A program made the translations under genes and the position numbers. Below, piece by piece: positions 23,285 to 34,011 of a stretch of 64,000 nucleotides of DNA. A model generated the notes under the pieces. The model was given only the letters and a program-made list of their open reading frames with translations. It did no database searches and was not told the DNA's origin. Each line of letters begins with the position of its first letter. Position 1 is the stretch's first letter. The DNA comes from Schistocerca nitens (Eukaryota > Arthropoda > Insecta > Orthoptera > Acrididae), in assembly GCF_023898315.1 (NCBI RefSeq), contig NC_064619.1, positions 341,421,650 through 341,485,649 on the forward strand, in the 5' to 3' direction.

Positions 23285-23664
23285 GAAACTTCCTGGAAGA
23301 TTAAAACTGTGTGCCGGACCGAGACTCGAACTCGTGACCTTTGCCTTTCGCGGGCAAGAACTCTACCAACTGAGCTACCCAAGCACGACTCACGCCCCAT
23401 CCTCACAGCTTTACTTCTGCCAGTATCTCGTCTCCTACCTTCCAAACTTTACAGAAGCTCTCCTGCGAACCCTGCAGAACTAGCACTCCTGAAAGAAAGG
23501 ATATTGCGGAGACATGGCTTAGCCACAGCCTGGGGGACGTTTCCAGATGAGATTTTCACTCTGCAGCGGAGTGTGCGCTGATATGAAACTTACTGGCAGT
23601 TTTAATCTGCCAGGAAGTTTCATATCAGCGCACACTCCGCTGCAGAGTGAAAATCTCATTCTGG
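23285..23664 (-). mobile_element. tRNA-containing element with inverted ends and 12-bp target-site duplication
   Basis: The ends read GAAACTTCCTGG (left) and, inside the right part, the inverted CCAGGAAGTTTC. A nearly complete tRNA-like sequence lies on the minus strand at about 23312-23388: GGTAGCTCAGTTGGTAGAG as D arm, an anticodon stem TTGCC/GGCAA and GAGTTCGAGTCTC as T arm. Flanking direct repeats AATCCGCAAATT at 23273-23284 and 23665-23676 mark insertion as one unit. It is neither a plain SINE, because the tRNA is at the 3' side of the transcript, nor a classic DNA transposon, because the target-site duplication is long. Confidence 0.8.
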
Positions 23665-23666
23665 AA
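23541..23666. repeat. Long near-perfect palindrome
   Basis: Arms 23541-23599 and 23607-23666 are reverse complements apart from one substitution and one single-base indel, with a 7-nt loop (TTTTAAT). The right arm includes two bases of the flanking duplication. The palindrome forms one end of the tRNA-containing element. Confidence 0.93.
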
Positions 23667-23676
23667 TCCGCAAATT

Positions 23677-24478
23677 ATTTCAGGGACGCGCTTTGCTTAT
23701 AGCAGAATGAAATCAATGCCTGAATGCGAATCGCATTCGGCACATTTCGTCTGCTGAGGTCGCAGATCCACCCCGCTTATCTGAAACAAATATTACAAAA
23801 AATTATAAATTGTGTACCACGATATAACTGCAGGGAGTACATTTCCTTTTAAATGAAACAAAAATTAACCTGTATAACTTATTTAATAATAAATCAAAAC
23901 GTAGTCTACTACAGAGAGACTTACATAAAATACGTCTGCTCATTTCAAAGGAGGCAGAGAAAAGAGAACAGTCTGCTGAGAGAAACTTCGCTTGCGTATG
24001 TTATAAACGTTTGAAAATACAATTCCTCAGATTCGTTTCAGCAACAGGCTGATTTATCTGATATCGTTGATCAGAATTCAATGTTCACACACGTTTCATT
24101 ACATTTTTTATAGTCAACATGAAACATTTCCTTAAGAAAATAGCGTACATTCGTGCAAGAAAATCACTTCGAAATATTTTTTATCTTTAAAAAAGGTAAC
24201 TTTCTTCAAGTAACTCTTTAATGTACAAATGGATTGTTATGTATCACGTTTACTCAAATTATCTCATGTCAGTGAACTCTGAGTTCCATTTTAGAGCAGA
24301 TGAAAACTTGACTTATTCTTACGATTTCGTTCATGTAACATGTCCACCTATCTTCAATAAAAACAGGACTCTTGTTTGTTGGAAATTCAATAACGTCATC
24401 AGAAAATGCATTTTCGTGAACGTTCCTTATATTTTTGTGAACTCTCCTTATACCATCTTAAATCTAAAATGTAAACGT
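23677..24478. other. No gene seen
   Basis: AT-rich spacer up to the LTR. No supported coding frame. Confidence 0.5.
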
Positions 24479-25307
24479 TGTAACCTCCCCACCGAAAATG
24501 TTAAATAAAAATGAAAAATGGAGCCAAGCGTAAACTCCCCACAAAATATTCTTAAATGGAAATGTGCCAAGCGTAGCCTCGCCACAAAAAAGAATAATAA
24601 TTAAAACGATTTTTTTTTTATATTGTAACCTCTGAACAAAATTGGCTCCCATTTATAGTCTGTCCGCAGAAACACTTCATGTTCCCACAAAATTTTATTC
24701 TCATTTAATGTCAAGTTCGAAATAGAAAAATTCCTAAACACCAAAATAAAAAAAGTTTTTTGTAACCTGTTAAATTTATAAGGACAGCAGCGCTGACCTT
24801 CGGCCCTGTATTCTGAATAAAACAAACAAAAATTCTTACCTCAATAAAACTGCAATTATATCTGCTCTTAATTAGTCATTTTTCGACACAGCTTCGTGCA
24901 ATGCTGGCGTATATTTTTTTTTATGCTTGGAAGCAATGATAATGCATTGGAAAAATTCTTTAAATTGAAATGAATGCTTTTCTTTAAAAGAGTTACTTTA
25001 TATTATAACAATTATTATTGGGGCATTTTTTTGAACAAATTAAATTACAATTAACGTACATTATTAATTATGCGCAAGGCTGCTTCTTTACCTTCTACAA
25101 CAATACTCATCGTCCAGAGTCCTGACCAGAGTCACGAGCAGAGCACACCGCCGACGCATGCCGACTCCCACAGACTACACCAGACTACTACTGTCGACTC
25201 GCGCATACAAGCGCAGACTAGCGACAAGCAACAACTAACGATAAACTACTCTCTGGTCAGAGATTCTGTCATGCCTCGCCCATCGCCGGCAAAGCATACG
25301 TCTTACA
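24479..25307 (-). repeat. 3' LTR
   Basis: Starts TG and ends CA in either orientation (TGTAACCTCCCC ... GTCTTACA on the plus strand). Aligned with 35396-36234 by eye, the two are very similar, with scattered substitutions and small indels (for example AGAGTCACGAGC here against AGTGTCGCGAGC there). The insertion is therefore not recent. Confidence 0.92.
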
Positions 25308-25489
25308 TAACCCTCCACTGGGGGTGGGGGGGGGGGGCAAAAATTTGGCAGCGATGGTGAGTCAATTGGACTTGCCATGAGCAACAAATTTTTCTTAATT
25401 AACTAAGTTTACAATCACAGAATATTTACATATATATAAGTGCAGAACATGAAATAAAATATAGTGTCACGCACTGAGTTTAGAACATA

Positions 25490-26060
25490 TCAAGCAAAGA
25501 CAAAATGTATACACAATGAGTACAAATCAAATGACATAAAGTGCACCCCCACTGTAGTACAGAACATACCTGGGAATCACAAAATGTATACGTAATGAGT
25601 ACAAATGGCATAAAGTGCACACGCACTGTAAAACTCTCTAGCATTTTTACAACAAATAAACATATCAAGGAGTGAAATACAGTGCACACGCACTGTAGAA
25701 GTCTTTAGCATTTTTACAAACATATCATGGAGTGAAATAAAGTGCACACGCACTGTATAAGTCTTTAGCATTTTTAGATAACATATCATGGAGTGAAATA
25801 AAGTGCACACGCACTGTATAAGTCTTTAGCATTTTTACATATCATGGAGTAAAATAAAGTGCAGACGCACTGTAGAAGTCTTTACCATTCTTACATAACA
25901 TATCATGGAATGAAATAAAGTGCACACGCACTGTATAAGTCTTTAGCATATTTAGGACAACTGATCTTGTTAACAAATGAAATGAAGTGCACACGCACTA
26001 TATATGTCTTTATCATTTTTAAAACAATTTAAACGCATTGTGTAAGTGTTTACCATTTTA
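25490..26060. repeat. Tandem array of a ~60-bp unit
   Basis: Seven clear copies anchored by GTGCACACGCAC or close variants at 25615, 25682, 25742, 25803, 25859, 25920 and 25987 (spacings 56-67 bp), plus a degenerate one near 25540. The anchor is itself a short inverted repeat (GTGC-ACAC-GCAC). The rest of the unit reads AAGTCTTTAGCATTTTTAC then CATATCATGGAGTGAAAT. It lies in the non-coding 3' region of the LTR element. Confidence 0.92.
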
Positions 26061-26611
26061 CAAGAACTAGGAAAGGAATGGGAAGGATTGCGTCATGGTT
26101 GTAGCACTTTAGGTTGCACGCAGCTGCACTGAAAGTCCATATCTTTCTATAGAAGCACAACACCAAGTGAGACAATCTGAAGTTCTTTTCCTTTAAGTTT
26201 TAATCAGTGTAGCCAAGACACTGAAATGTCGTAATAATATTCCATGCTATCATTTTGGTAGTACACTAGGTTCACCAAACAGTGGGACCATAATAACATC
26301 TCCATCGCTCAAGGTGATGGACAGCATGTCGTGTCAACACCATGTTCTTGTAAAGTACACCAACGTAGAATTAGTGCAAAAACCAAATATAGTGCTCCAT
26401 GATCATGAGGATCGACAGGACAAACGGATATTGCAGTAATTTCTGGTAATTAGGTCAGAAGGTGAAGGACATTAAGTCACATAGTAGTCTTCATTGAGAA
26501 TTACACTAGTCTAACAACTGATTTGAGTAATAGGTGGCACTTATCGCCCAGTTACTGAAAATTTCTGTACCATGTATGTAGTATTACAGAATAATGTTCA
26601 TAAATTATCTG

Positions 26612-26860
26612 AATATAGTAATTATTGGCACTCATTGGCCAGATACAAAGCATTGTTTTATGCATTATTCAGAAGTCATCATTCAAAATAGGAGCTAATG
26701 AATAGTATAGTATTAACATAATTCACTTAGTTATAGTAGTCATTGGCACTCATTGGCCAGATACAAAACATTGTTTTATGCATTATTCAGAAGTGATCAT
26801 TCAAAATGAGTTAATTATTGGCATAGCATTTATACATAATTAATCTAATTATAGTAATCA
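26612..26860. repeat. Two copies of a 118-bp unit
   Basis: ATTGGCACTCATTGGCCAGA recurs at 26624 and 26742 with the following ~70 bp also conserved, and weaker partial echoes appear at about 26860-26910. Same non-coding 3' region as the 60-bp array. Confidence 0.85.
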
Positions 26861-26899
26861 TTGGCATCATAGGTCATCTCATTACAATAAACAGTGGCA

Positions 26900-28130
26900 T
26901 TCATTAGCCAGTTACAAAGCCTTTTTTTTTGTGCTAGCAATGCATTGCGTTGGGATCGATAATTAATCACTGGGGCATAACAATATTTGCTTTTGAGTTA
27001 TTGCTACAAATGAAGATGTGTAACGTCATTCGTCATGAGTCAGCTGTAGCAAGGTTATGAAACAAGTAGAGTATATGTGATCACATTCATAAATGACATA
27101 GGTTTAATGAACAACTGCTTATAGCACATTAATTTCGTGAATAATTTCTCCTGCAAAATATATTAAACTGAAAGAAGAAACGCATATTATGCTGAAAAGT
27201 AGTGAACTTCGAATTAACAGGTAGTGAAATGTGTATAAAAAGATATATATGTTCTCTAGCTGTCTTTTCCAAAACCTTCAGTCATCATACCATGCGATAT
27301 AAGACATACTGTCAAAACGAACTGCAACAAATACTTAAATAACTACATAGCATCTCTTAACTAACAGTAAATATATAAACTTCATCATTATCCTCATCTG
27401 TAAAGAAAAAAAACTTCATTGTCCATATTATCATAACTCCATTATTATCATCACCTGTAAAGAAAAACTTCATTATCCATAGTAGGATATTCTTAATCAT
27501 TATTCATCATCATTCATTATCATCTGCAAAAAAGTCACTTCATTATTCATTATACAATTATTCGTTATTTCTAGCATATTTCATCACTAAAGCTAAGATG
27601 TGTAGTTCTGTCTGACAGCCTGCATCAATCGCCTCGTATTCTGAAAGAAAAAATTAGTTAAGACTGCTATTCTACGATGTGTATAGTATATTCTTGTTAA
27701 TGCTTGTTAATTCTGATCCATTTACTCTTCGTCACGAGGTATTGCATTCTCTTTCGTTCATTCCGAAGGTAAAATTCCCATTTCTGTTTAATTTATTTCG
27801 TTTACACGTTATTTCTTTCTGAAAATGATGAACAAAGATTAATGTCTTGCATTTAAATCATATACCCATTAAATAAAAGCTGGTTTATAGTAACATAATT
27901 GAGCATAAGCATAGCATGACAGAAAACGTAATATGTCAAAAACATCGACAGTGTTCAGAAGCAAAAATGTACACAGTGTATCACAATGTAGCAGCAAAAA
28001 AAAAGGTAAAGTAGTCACGATGTTGAGATATCATATGGCAAAAATGTTAAAGTCAACTGGTGTTTGTTATATCTTAACTATTTCATAGTGCATACAAACA
28101 AAACAGGAAAACAATCATACATACATAAAA
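26900..28130. other. Non-coding 3' region of the LTR element
   Basis: AT-rich, without a supported reading frame. An envelope gene, which some insect gypsy elements carry here, was looked for and not found. Short CTTCATTNTCCAT echoes occur at 27410-27545. Confidence 0.6.
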
Positions 28131-28133
28131 AAA

Positions 28134-28436
28134 TGGAAAAATATGCACAGTCTGATGTGTAACGACAAGAAAAGCGACTTGCTAACCTTACCTTGCCGGG
28201 CACTTGTCAAGAAAAAATACGACAATCATCAGTAAGTAGTCACATAAATATAATTGCATAAGTGGTCAAAAAATGTGTAAGTTCATCTGGAAAAATATGC
28301 ACAGTCTGATGTGTAACGACAAGAAGAAAGACCTGCTAACCTTACCTTGCCGGGCACTTGCCAAGAAAATATATGATAATCATCAGTAAGTAGTCATGTG
28401 GATATAATTGCATAAGTGGTCATAAAAAATTAGGAA
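28134..28436. repeat. Two copies of a 154-bp unit
   Basis: The segment beginning TGGAAAAATATGCACAGTCT is repeated at 28134 and 28288. Both copies contain CTAACCTTACCTTGCCGGGC and end near CATAAGTGGTCA. They differ at a small number of positions. Confidence 0.9.
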
Positions 28437-28479
28437 ATGGCATTACAGTGTGATAAATCATAAAGTATGTTCATTCAAT

Positions 28480-29018
28480 AAAAGGTTTGATGTTGGATAT
28501 GTGGTGGTTCCGTTTGGTTTTTCTGGTTCTCAAAGTTTCGACGTGTACTACATTGGGGTGAGAAATGCTGCGAATCCGATATGGACCTGCGTATAGAAGC
28601 TCAAATTTACTACACCTACCTTTTCCTCTATTGGATAAATAGTGTGTACGTACTAATATCTTCTGTCCAATGTGAAACTCACGGCGTATACAAACCTGTT
28701 TTTGCTGTCTTCTCCGGCGCTCTGCGGCACTTTTGATGTTGTTCAGCGCAATGTCAATTATTTCATGGTGTCGTAGTCGACAAGATGTAGGAAAGGTTAC
28801 TAATTATTTAATTTTGTTAGGTAGTTCAACATTTTTCAGTATAATAGACGGAGATAGCATAGTAGATTCATTTGGTATGGAATTAATTACATCTTGGAAT
28901 GAGGGTATGTGTGTGTCCCAATCAATATGTTTTTATGGCTGTATATTCTACACAGTTTACCAATTTCTTTCATTAATCGTTCACGAGGGTTCGAAGAAGC
29001 ATGATACCTGGATATATA
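28480..29018 (-). pseudogene. Integrase C-terminal part of the LTR element
   Basis: On the minus strand, downstream of the Tc1 insertion, the frame continues with RERLMKEIGKLCR, which carries the expected third catalytic residue (Glu), near 28985. A degraded stretch with stops follows. The terminal block (about 28480-28760) has RREFHIGQKILVRTHYLSN, then KFELLYAGPYRIRSI, the GPY/F module typical of gypsy-type integrases. It ends near 28465. Confidence 0.75.
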
Positions 29019-30440
29019 CACTCCTGGAAATGGAAAAAAGAACACATTGACACCGGTGTGTCAGACCCACCATACTTGCTCCGGACACTGCGAGAGGGCT
29101 GTACAAGCAATGATCACACGCACGGCACAGCGGACACACCAGGAACCGCGGTGTTGGCCGTCGAATGGCGCTAGCTGCGCAGCATTTGTGCACCGCCGCC
29201 GTCAGTGTCAGCCAGTTTGCCGTGGCATACGGAGCTCCATCGCAGTCTTTAACACTGGTAGCATGCCGCGACAGCGTGGACGTGAACCGTATGTGCAGTT
29301 GACGGACTTTGAGCGAGGGCGTATAGTGGGCATGCGGGAGGCCGGGTGGACGTACTGCCGAATTGCTCAACACGTGGGGCGTGAGGTCTCCACAGTACAT
29401 CGATGTTGTCGCCAGTGGTCGGCGGAAGGTGCACGTGCCCGTCGACCTGGGACCGGACCGCAGTGACGCACGGATGCACGCCAAGACCGTAGGATCCTAC
29501 GCAGTGCCGTAGGGGACCGCACCGCCACTTCCCAGCAAATTAGGGACACTGTTGCTCCTGGGGTATCGGCGAGGACCATTCGCAACCGTCTCCATGAAGC
29601 TGGGCTACGGTCCCGCACACCGTTAGGCCGTCTTCCGCTCACGCCCCAACATCGTGCAGCCCGCCTCCAGTGGTGTCGCGACAGGCGTGAATGGAGGGAC
29701 GAATGGAGACGTGTCGTCTTCAGCGATGAGAGTCGCTTCTGCCTTGGTGCCAATGATGGTCGTATGCGTGTTTGGCGCCGTGCAGGTGAGCGCCACAATC
29801 AGGAATGCATACGACCGAGGCACACAGGGCCAACACCCGGCATCATGGTGTGGGGAGCGATCTCCTACACTGGCCGTACACCACTGGTGATCGTCGAGGA
29901 GACACTGAATAGTGCACGGTACATCCAAACCGTCATCGAACCCATCGTTCTACCATTCCTAGACCGGCAAGGGAACTTGCTGTTCCAACAGGACAATGCA
30001 CGTCCGCATGTATCCCGTGCCACCCAACGTGCTCTAGAAGGTGTAAGTCAACTACCCTGGCCAGCAAGATCTCCGGATCTGTCCCCCATTGAGCATGTTT
30101 GGGACTGGATGAAGCGTCGTCTCACGCGGTCTGCACGTCCAGAACGAACGCTGGTCCAACTGAGGCGCCAGGTGGAAATGGCATGGCAAGCCGTTCCACA
30201 GGACTACATCCAGCATCTCTACGATCGTCTCCATGGGAGAATAGCAGCCTGCATTGCTGCGAAAGGTGGATATACACTGTACTAGTGCCGACATTGTGCA
30301 TGCTCTGTTGCCTGTGTCTATGTGCCTGTGATTCTGTCAGTGTGATCATGTGATGTATCTGACCCCAGGAATGTGTCAATAAAGTTTCCCCTTCCTGGGA
30401 CAATGAATTCACGGTGTTCATATTTCAATTTCCAGGAGTG
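29019..30440 (+). mobile_element. Tc1-like transposon inserted in integrase
   Basis: Terminal inverted repeats CACTCCTGGAAATGGAAAAA (left) and, from the right end, CACTCCTGGAAATTGAAATA, with TA at 29017-29018 and 30441-30442. It lies in the opposite orientation to the LTR element. The integrase sequence resumes on the other side, so it is younger than the LTR insertion. Length 1422 bp. Confidence 0.95.
29263..30285 (+). pseudogene. Tc1-like transposase, one nonsense codon, DD32E spacing
   Basis: From ATG at 29263 (MPRQRGREPYVQLTDFERG) to the TAG ending at 30285 the frame is continuous for 340 codons apart from one TGA at 29464-29466. It lies in a CAG-TGA-CGC context and is probably a CGA arginine codon after CpG deamination. 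Domains: paired HTH (GRIVGMREAGWTYCRIAQHV), then VFSDESRF with the first Asp, FQQDNARPH with the second Asp (29992-29994) and SPIEHVWD with the Glu (30091-30093). Asp and Glu are 33 codons apart, leaving 32 residues between them rather than the usual 34. It is otherwise full length for a Tc1 transposase. Confidence 0.92.
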
Positions 30441-30442
30441 TA

Positions 30443-31051
30443 TATCGGAGAAATGTTTCTAGCTCGTAACATACGTGTCCATATAGCAGATCGAAACTGT
30501 GGTCCATTGTCGGAAATTACTTTCAACACATGCCCTACATGAAATAGAAATTGTTTTACAAATGCTTTCGATACAGTTTTAGCAGTAGCTTTGCGTAACG
30601 GAGTGAAGGTAACAAATTTTGAAGTGAGTTCAACAGCGACGAAGATGTAGCAAAAACCTCTATTAGTTCTGGGAATCGGATCAAAAATGTCTACAGCGGC
30701 CATATGTCTTAATTTAACAGGTACAATGGGATGCAATGGAGGTATATGTGACGTCGTGTCTGATTTAGCTTTCTGGCAGATTTTACATGACGATAAAACT
30801 CGTCGTATACGTTTCTCCATGTTGGTAAAATAACAGTTCTGTCTCAGTATAAGAAAACATTTTCTAGCTCGGTAATGTGCGTAACTTAAATGAGTATACC
30901 AGATTAATTTGTTAACAAGTTCGTCAGGAATGCATAATAACCAATTGTTGCTGTCAGGATGAGAGCGGCGAAACAGAATGTCATTGCGTACAGTGTAATG
31001 GTGTCTAATGGTAACATTATTCCTATCTTGCCAAAGGTGTTTAATCTCCAT
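30443..31051 (-). pseudogene. Integrase N-terminal and catalytic core
   Basis: Minus-strand frame with an HHCC zinc module: HLSYAHYRARK (two His) and SCKICQKAK (CxxC). The core has AAVDIFDPIP (first Asp) and KVISDNGPQFRSA (second Asp). It stops at the Tc1 insertion, beyond which the third catalytic residue lies. Its frame differs from that of the RNase H just upstream, so a frameshift sits near 31045. Integrase inserts element cDNA into host DNA. This copy cannot do so because it is split. Confidence 0.88.
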
Positions 31052-31660
31052 ACGTTGTCTTTACTCTGCTCTTGTGCTATGTCTCGTAATGACGACGAAA
31101 TGAAATTTTCAAATGCAACTTGTTGAATGTACATGACGCTGAAATTTGCTTTGCAGAAGTTGGTTGCGATGTCTTGCTGATTGTTGCTGAGAGAACGGGA
31201 TAGTGCGTCTGCTACAATATTTTGTGTACCGGGAATGTGAGCAATTGTAAAATTAAATTCCTGTAGATAAAGTTTCCATCTGCTTAATCTGTCGTGTGTA
31301 AATTTAGCGGAAAGTAAAAATTGTATCGCTCTATGATTTGTGTAAACGGTAGTGTGTCTTTCATAAAGAAAATGCCTAAATCTGGTAAAAGCCCATACAA
31401 CACATAATGTTTCAAGTTCTGTAACATAATAATTTCGTTCAGCAGGTGACAGAATGCGACTTGCAAAGGCGATGTTTTTAATTACTGTACAACCATCTTC
31501 TTCAATTTCCTGAAAAATATGTACGCCCAAAGCGGTGTTAGAACTGTCGGTGGCAATGGAAAAATTTCTGGTAAGATCTGGGTGCGATAACAGTGGTGCA
31601 TTCAACAAAGCATGTTTCAAATAACATTCTCGTGAACAAGATTCTGCGTGTCAAAATTAT
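31040..31660 (-). pseudogene. RNase H of the LTR element, RT missing upstream
   Basis: Begins with LKHALLNAPLLSHPDL, which in gypsy pol is the connection just after RT, then FSIATDSSNTALGVHIF (RNase H first Asp), ASRILSPAERNYYVTELE (Glu), VYTNHRAIQFLL (usually TDH, here TNH, so this active-site Asp is lost) and HIPGTQNIVADALSRS (last Asp). The usual ~600-700 bp RT and the protease that should precede it are absent. Sequence upstream is gag-like within about 100 bp. Confidence 0.88.
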
Positions 31661-31669
31661 TGCTTGCGT

Positions 31670-32230
31670 TACTGGAATATGCAACCTGTACTGTATCTAG
31701 TCAAATTCCATCTGACGTGTCATTATTTTCGGGAGGATGCTGTGGCATTTCCACTATTTGTACTGTTCTGTTATTTCTTCCTGACGTCTTACGTTCTGGA
31801 TGATACCTATTGTCTGGTTCATTCATGATAATATGTTGTTGCTGATGTTCTTGCTGCTGATAAGATAGACTGTTATTAAATGTATTCTGAAAATTGTGCT
31901 CATTACTTTTACGTCTCTCATGATAGTCATTTCTATACGGCGCATTGCGATAGGAATTGAAATAGTGTGTTTTCTGTACGTACTGATTCCCTTGTTGCTG
32001 TGCGTTACTATTTGTTGAGGCCGACGCTATACGCGTACGCGGCGAAACATTAAAGCTTGGTTGACCTTGTTGGTTAGGTATGCTAACCGGCTGGCTTTCA
32101 TGCTGTTGCGGTGAAAAACGTCTATTGTTACTAAAATGCGTTTGCTGTTGCTGATAATTTTGACGATTGCTGAAATGCTATACATACTGATGATTACAAT
32201 TCTATCTGTTATTAAAATTACGGCGATAGT
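31670..32230 (-). pseudogene. gag C-terminal, N/Q-rich part
   Basis: A minus-strand frame, open for most of its length, rich in Asn, Gln, Tyr and Arg (for example NSYRNAPYRNDYHERR and QQQEHQQQHIIMNEPDN). It resembles the nucleic-acid-binding end of gag in insect gypsy elements. I saw no CCHC zinc knuckle. Stops occur near 31710 and 32175. Confidence 0.6.
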
Positions 32231-32477
32231 TGTCATTTCGGGAGTGTCTAAAGAGAACTGTCAATTTCGGTAAAATTTGTCATATCGGGTTTTCTTTACT
32301 CTTTTCTTAATCCTAGATAGAGCGATAGTTAAAGAGCCGTTTTGATAGATATAAAGGATAGGAGAAGAGAAGGCAGCAGTGCAGAAAACTAAAGATGAAA
32401 CAGCACTACTATGGCTCGGGGCCCTGTGCACGCTACGGCACATATTCATTAAAGCGTAATGAATCCCCTGAGGTCAA

Positions 32478-33839
32478 TTACACGCTGCAAATAAATTTTA
32501 GCTTCTGCGTTACAGGCAATGGTGGTGAAAATTCAAAAACAAGTTGTTGTATCCAGTCCAAAGCTAGTTTCTGCATTACAGGTAATGACGGTGAAAGTAC
32601 AAAAATAAATCGACGTATCCAGTTCAAAGCGTGTACCTGTGCTCTGTCATTTTCAAATATCTTACATTTTCTTACGGATAAAAATTGCTTGTAATCAACG
32701 TTATCGTCTCTGAATGTGTGAACAGGTTCACGATTACATAAGAATCTGTTTGTCTGTATCTTTTCGGATTTTAACTCCCGTAGTCTCTGTAAATTACTTA
32801 AGTTATACTGGCTGTACGAGTGTGAGAAATGTTCGGAATGACGCGTATGCTGTGCCGTGTTATTGAGTGAAATATTTTTCATTTCTGTTACTTTAATACG
32901 TTCCTCAATTTGGTTGTTCTGTTGTTCACATTTCTTATCGACTTCCGTATCCAAAGTGTGTGAAAGTTCTGGTGACTTTAAATTAAACTCGTCGCGTATC
33001 TGTATTGCGTTTTCGGAACATTGTTCAGTGACTGCATTAATTTCGTCTCTATGTGATTCTGTTGTGGCTGTTTGCATATCCCTTAATTCTTGTGCAACAG
33101 ATCTAGTTTCTTCACTATTGTTCGTAGCACAAGTCTTAGTATCCTCACGTAATTGTTCTTTAGTATCATGACGTTGCACGGTAACAGATGTAACCTGTTC
33201 ACTAAGTTGTTTGTTCTGATCGTTAAGGTTGTCGTGTTTTTCATTTGACTGTTTGAAACTTTCACTAATTAGTTTGATCTGCCTCTCATAATTTTCATTG
33301 AGTTGTTTGCACGATTCATTAATTTCTAGCAATAATGCCATAACTTGATCCCAGCCAATATTACCTTCTGTATTCTCTGTGCTGTGTGATGGTGTATCTG
33401 CTTTTGTCGCGTTTTGTGTATCCATTTGGTTATTCTGTGATTCTTGAAAATGTTTGCTGATCGGATGTGCACTGTTAGTCACTACCTCGGAATCAAATAA
33501 ATCTGTCGTACTTTGAGTACACTGTTCATAGTCGTTAGAAAAAATTATCTGTTCATTACGTAAATTTTGCAAACCGGATGTGTCAAGCTGAGCAGCGTTC
33601 ATTGTAACAGAACGTCCCGCGTCATCAATTGTCGTTAAATTAACAGAGGACACAATTGAATTCGTTTGTTCATCATTAGCAATAAAATCATTACCGGTGA
33701 TCAATACGCACTGACTGTCTGTAAATGAGGAACTGTCATTATTACACTGCGTGTCGCAAGTACTATCGGTCAAATTATTCGAATCGGTTATTTCACTCAT
33801 TGTACATCGCGATGTACTGCTAACAGTTTTTCGCGGCAT
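32478..33839 (-). CDS. gag-like protein, N-terminal coiled-coil region
   Basis: The longest open frame in the window, 453 codons, in the gag position of the LTR element. The N-terminal third is Ser/Thr/Asn/Asp-rich and looks disordered. The middle (residues about 165-320) is rich in Glu, Gln, Lys and Asn with heptad-like spacing (for example LLEINESCKQLNENYERQIK), a likely coiled coil. The C-terminal part (VHTFRDDNVDYKQFLSVR) may start the capsid domain but runs into a 66-bp tandem duplication and then a stop. Gag would form the particle. This one lacks most of the capsid in frame. Start chosen at the first Met. No database match could be checked. Confidence 0.65.
   Translation of the reverse strand: MPRKTVSSTSRCTMSEITDSNNLTDSTCDTQCNNDSSSFTDSQCVLITGNDFIANDEQTNSIVSSVNLTTIDDAGRSVTMNAAQLDTSGLQNLRNEQIIFSNDYEQCTQSTTDLFDSEVVTNSAHPISKHFQESQNNQMDTQNATKADTPSHSTENTEGNIGWDQVMALLLEINESCKQLNENYERQIKLISESFKQSNEKHDNLNDQNKQLSEQVTSVTVQRHDTKEQLREDTKTCATNNSEETRSVAQELRDMQTATTESHRDEINAVTEQCSENAIQIRDEFNLKSPELSHTLDTEVDKKCEQQNNQIEERIKVTEMKNISLNNTAQHTRHSEHFSHSYSQYNLSNLQRLRELKSEKIQTNRFLCNREPVHTFRDDNVDYKQFLSVRKCKIFENDRAQVHALNWIRRFIFVLSPSLPVMQKLALDWIQQLVFEFSPPLPVTQKLKFICSV
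32501..32632 (-). repeat. In-frame 66-bp tandem duplication inside gag
   Basis: Units 32501-32566 and 32567-32632 encode two 22-residue copies, LNWIRRFIFVLSPSLPV followed by MQKLA and LDWIQQLVFEFSPPLPV followed by TQKLK. They have diverged but kept register. Confidence 0.85.
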
Positions 33840-34011
33840 TTTTCACAAATCAAAATTATTCACAAATGAAACAAATACAATGCAAAATGCAACAAACACA
33901 AATACAACAAAGAGCAACAAATTGCCGATGATCTGTGAAAGAAAGAGTGACAAATTAGTAAATGCGTTGCGCCAGAAGCAAACTACGTTTAACTAAATAA
34001 GAGCAGATATA

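Noticed and set aside
23312-23388. Possible functional tRNA gene on the minus strand
   Set aside because: It lies inside a mobile element with target-site duplication, the anticodon loop lacks the invariant U33, and it is preceded by repeat sequence.
25490-26060. CRISPR-like array
   Set aside because: The repeats are adjacent tandem copies with gradual divergence and no unique spacers, in an animal LTR retrotransposon.
26900-28130. Envelope gene of the LTR element
   Set aside because: The position would be right for an env gene, but no frame of useful length and no fusion or membrane motifs are present.
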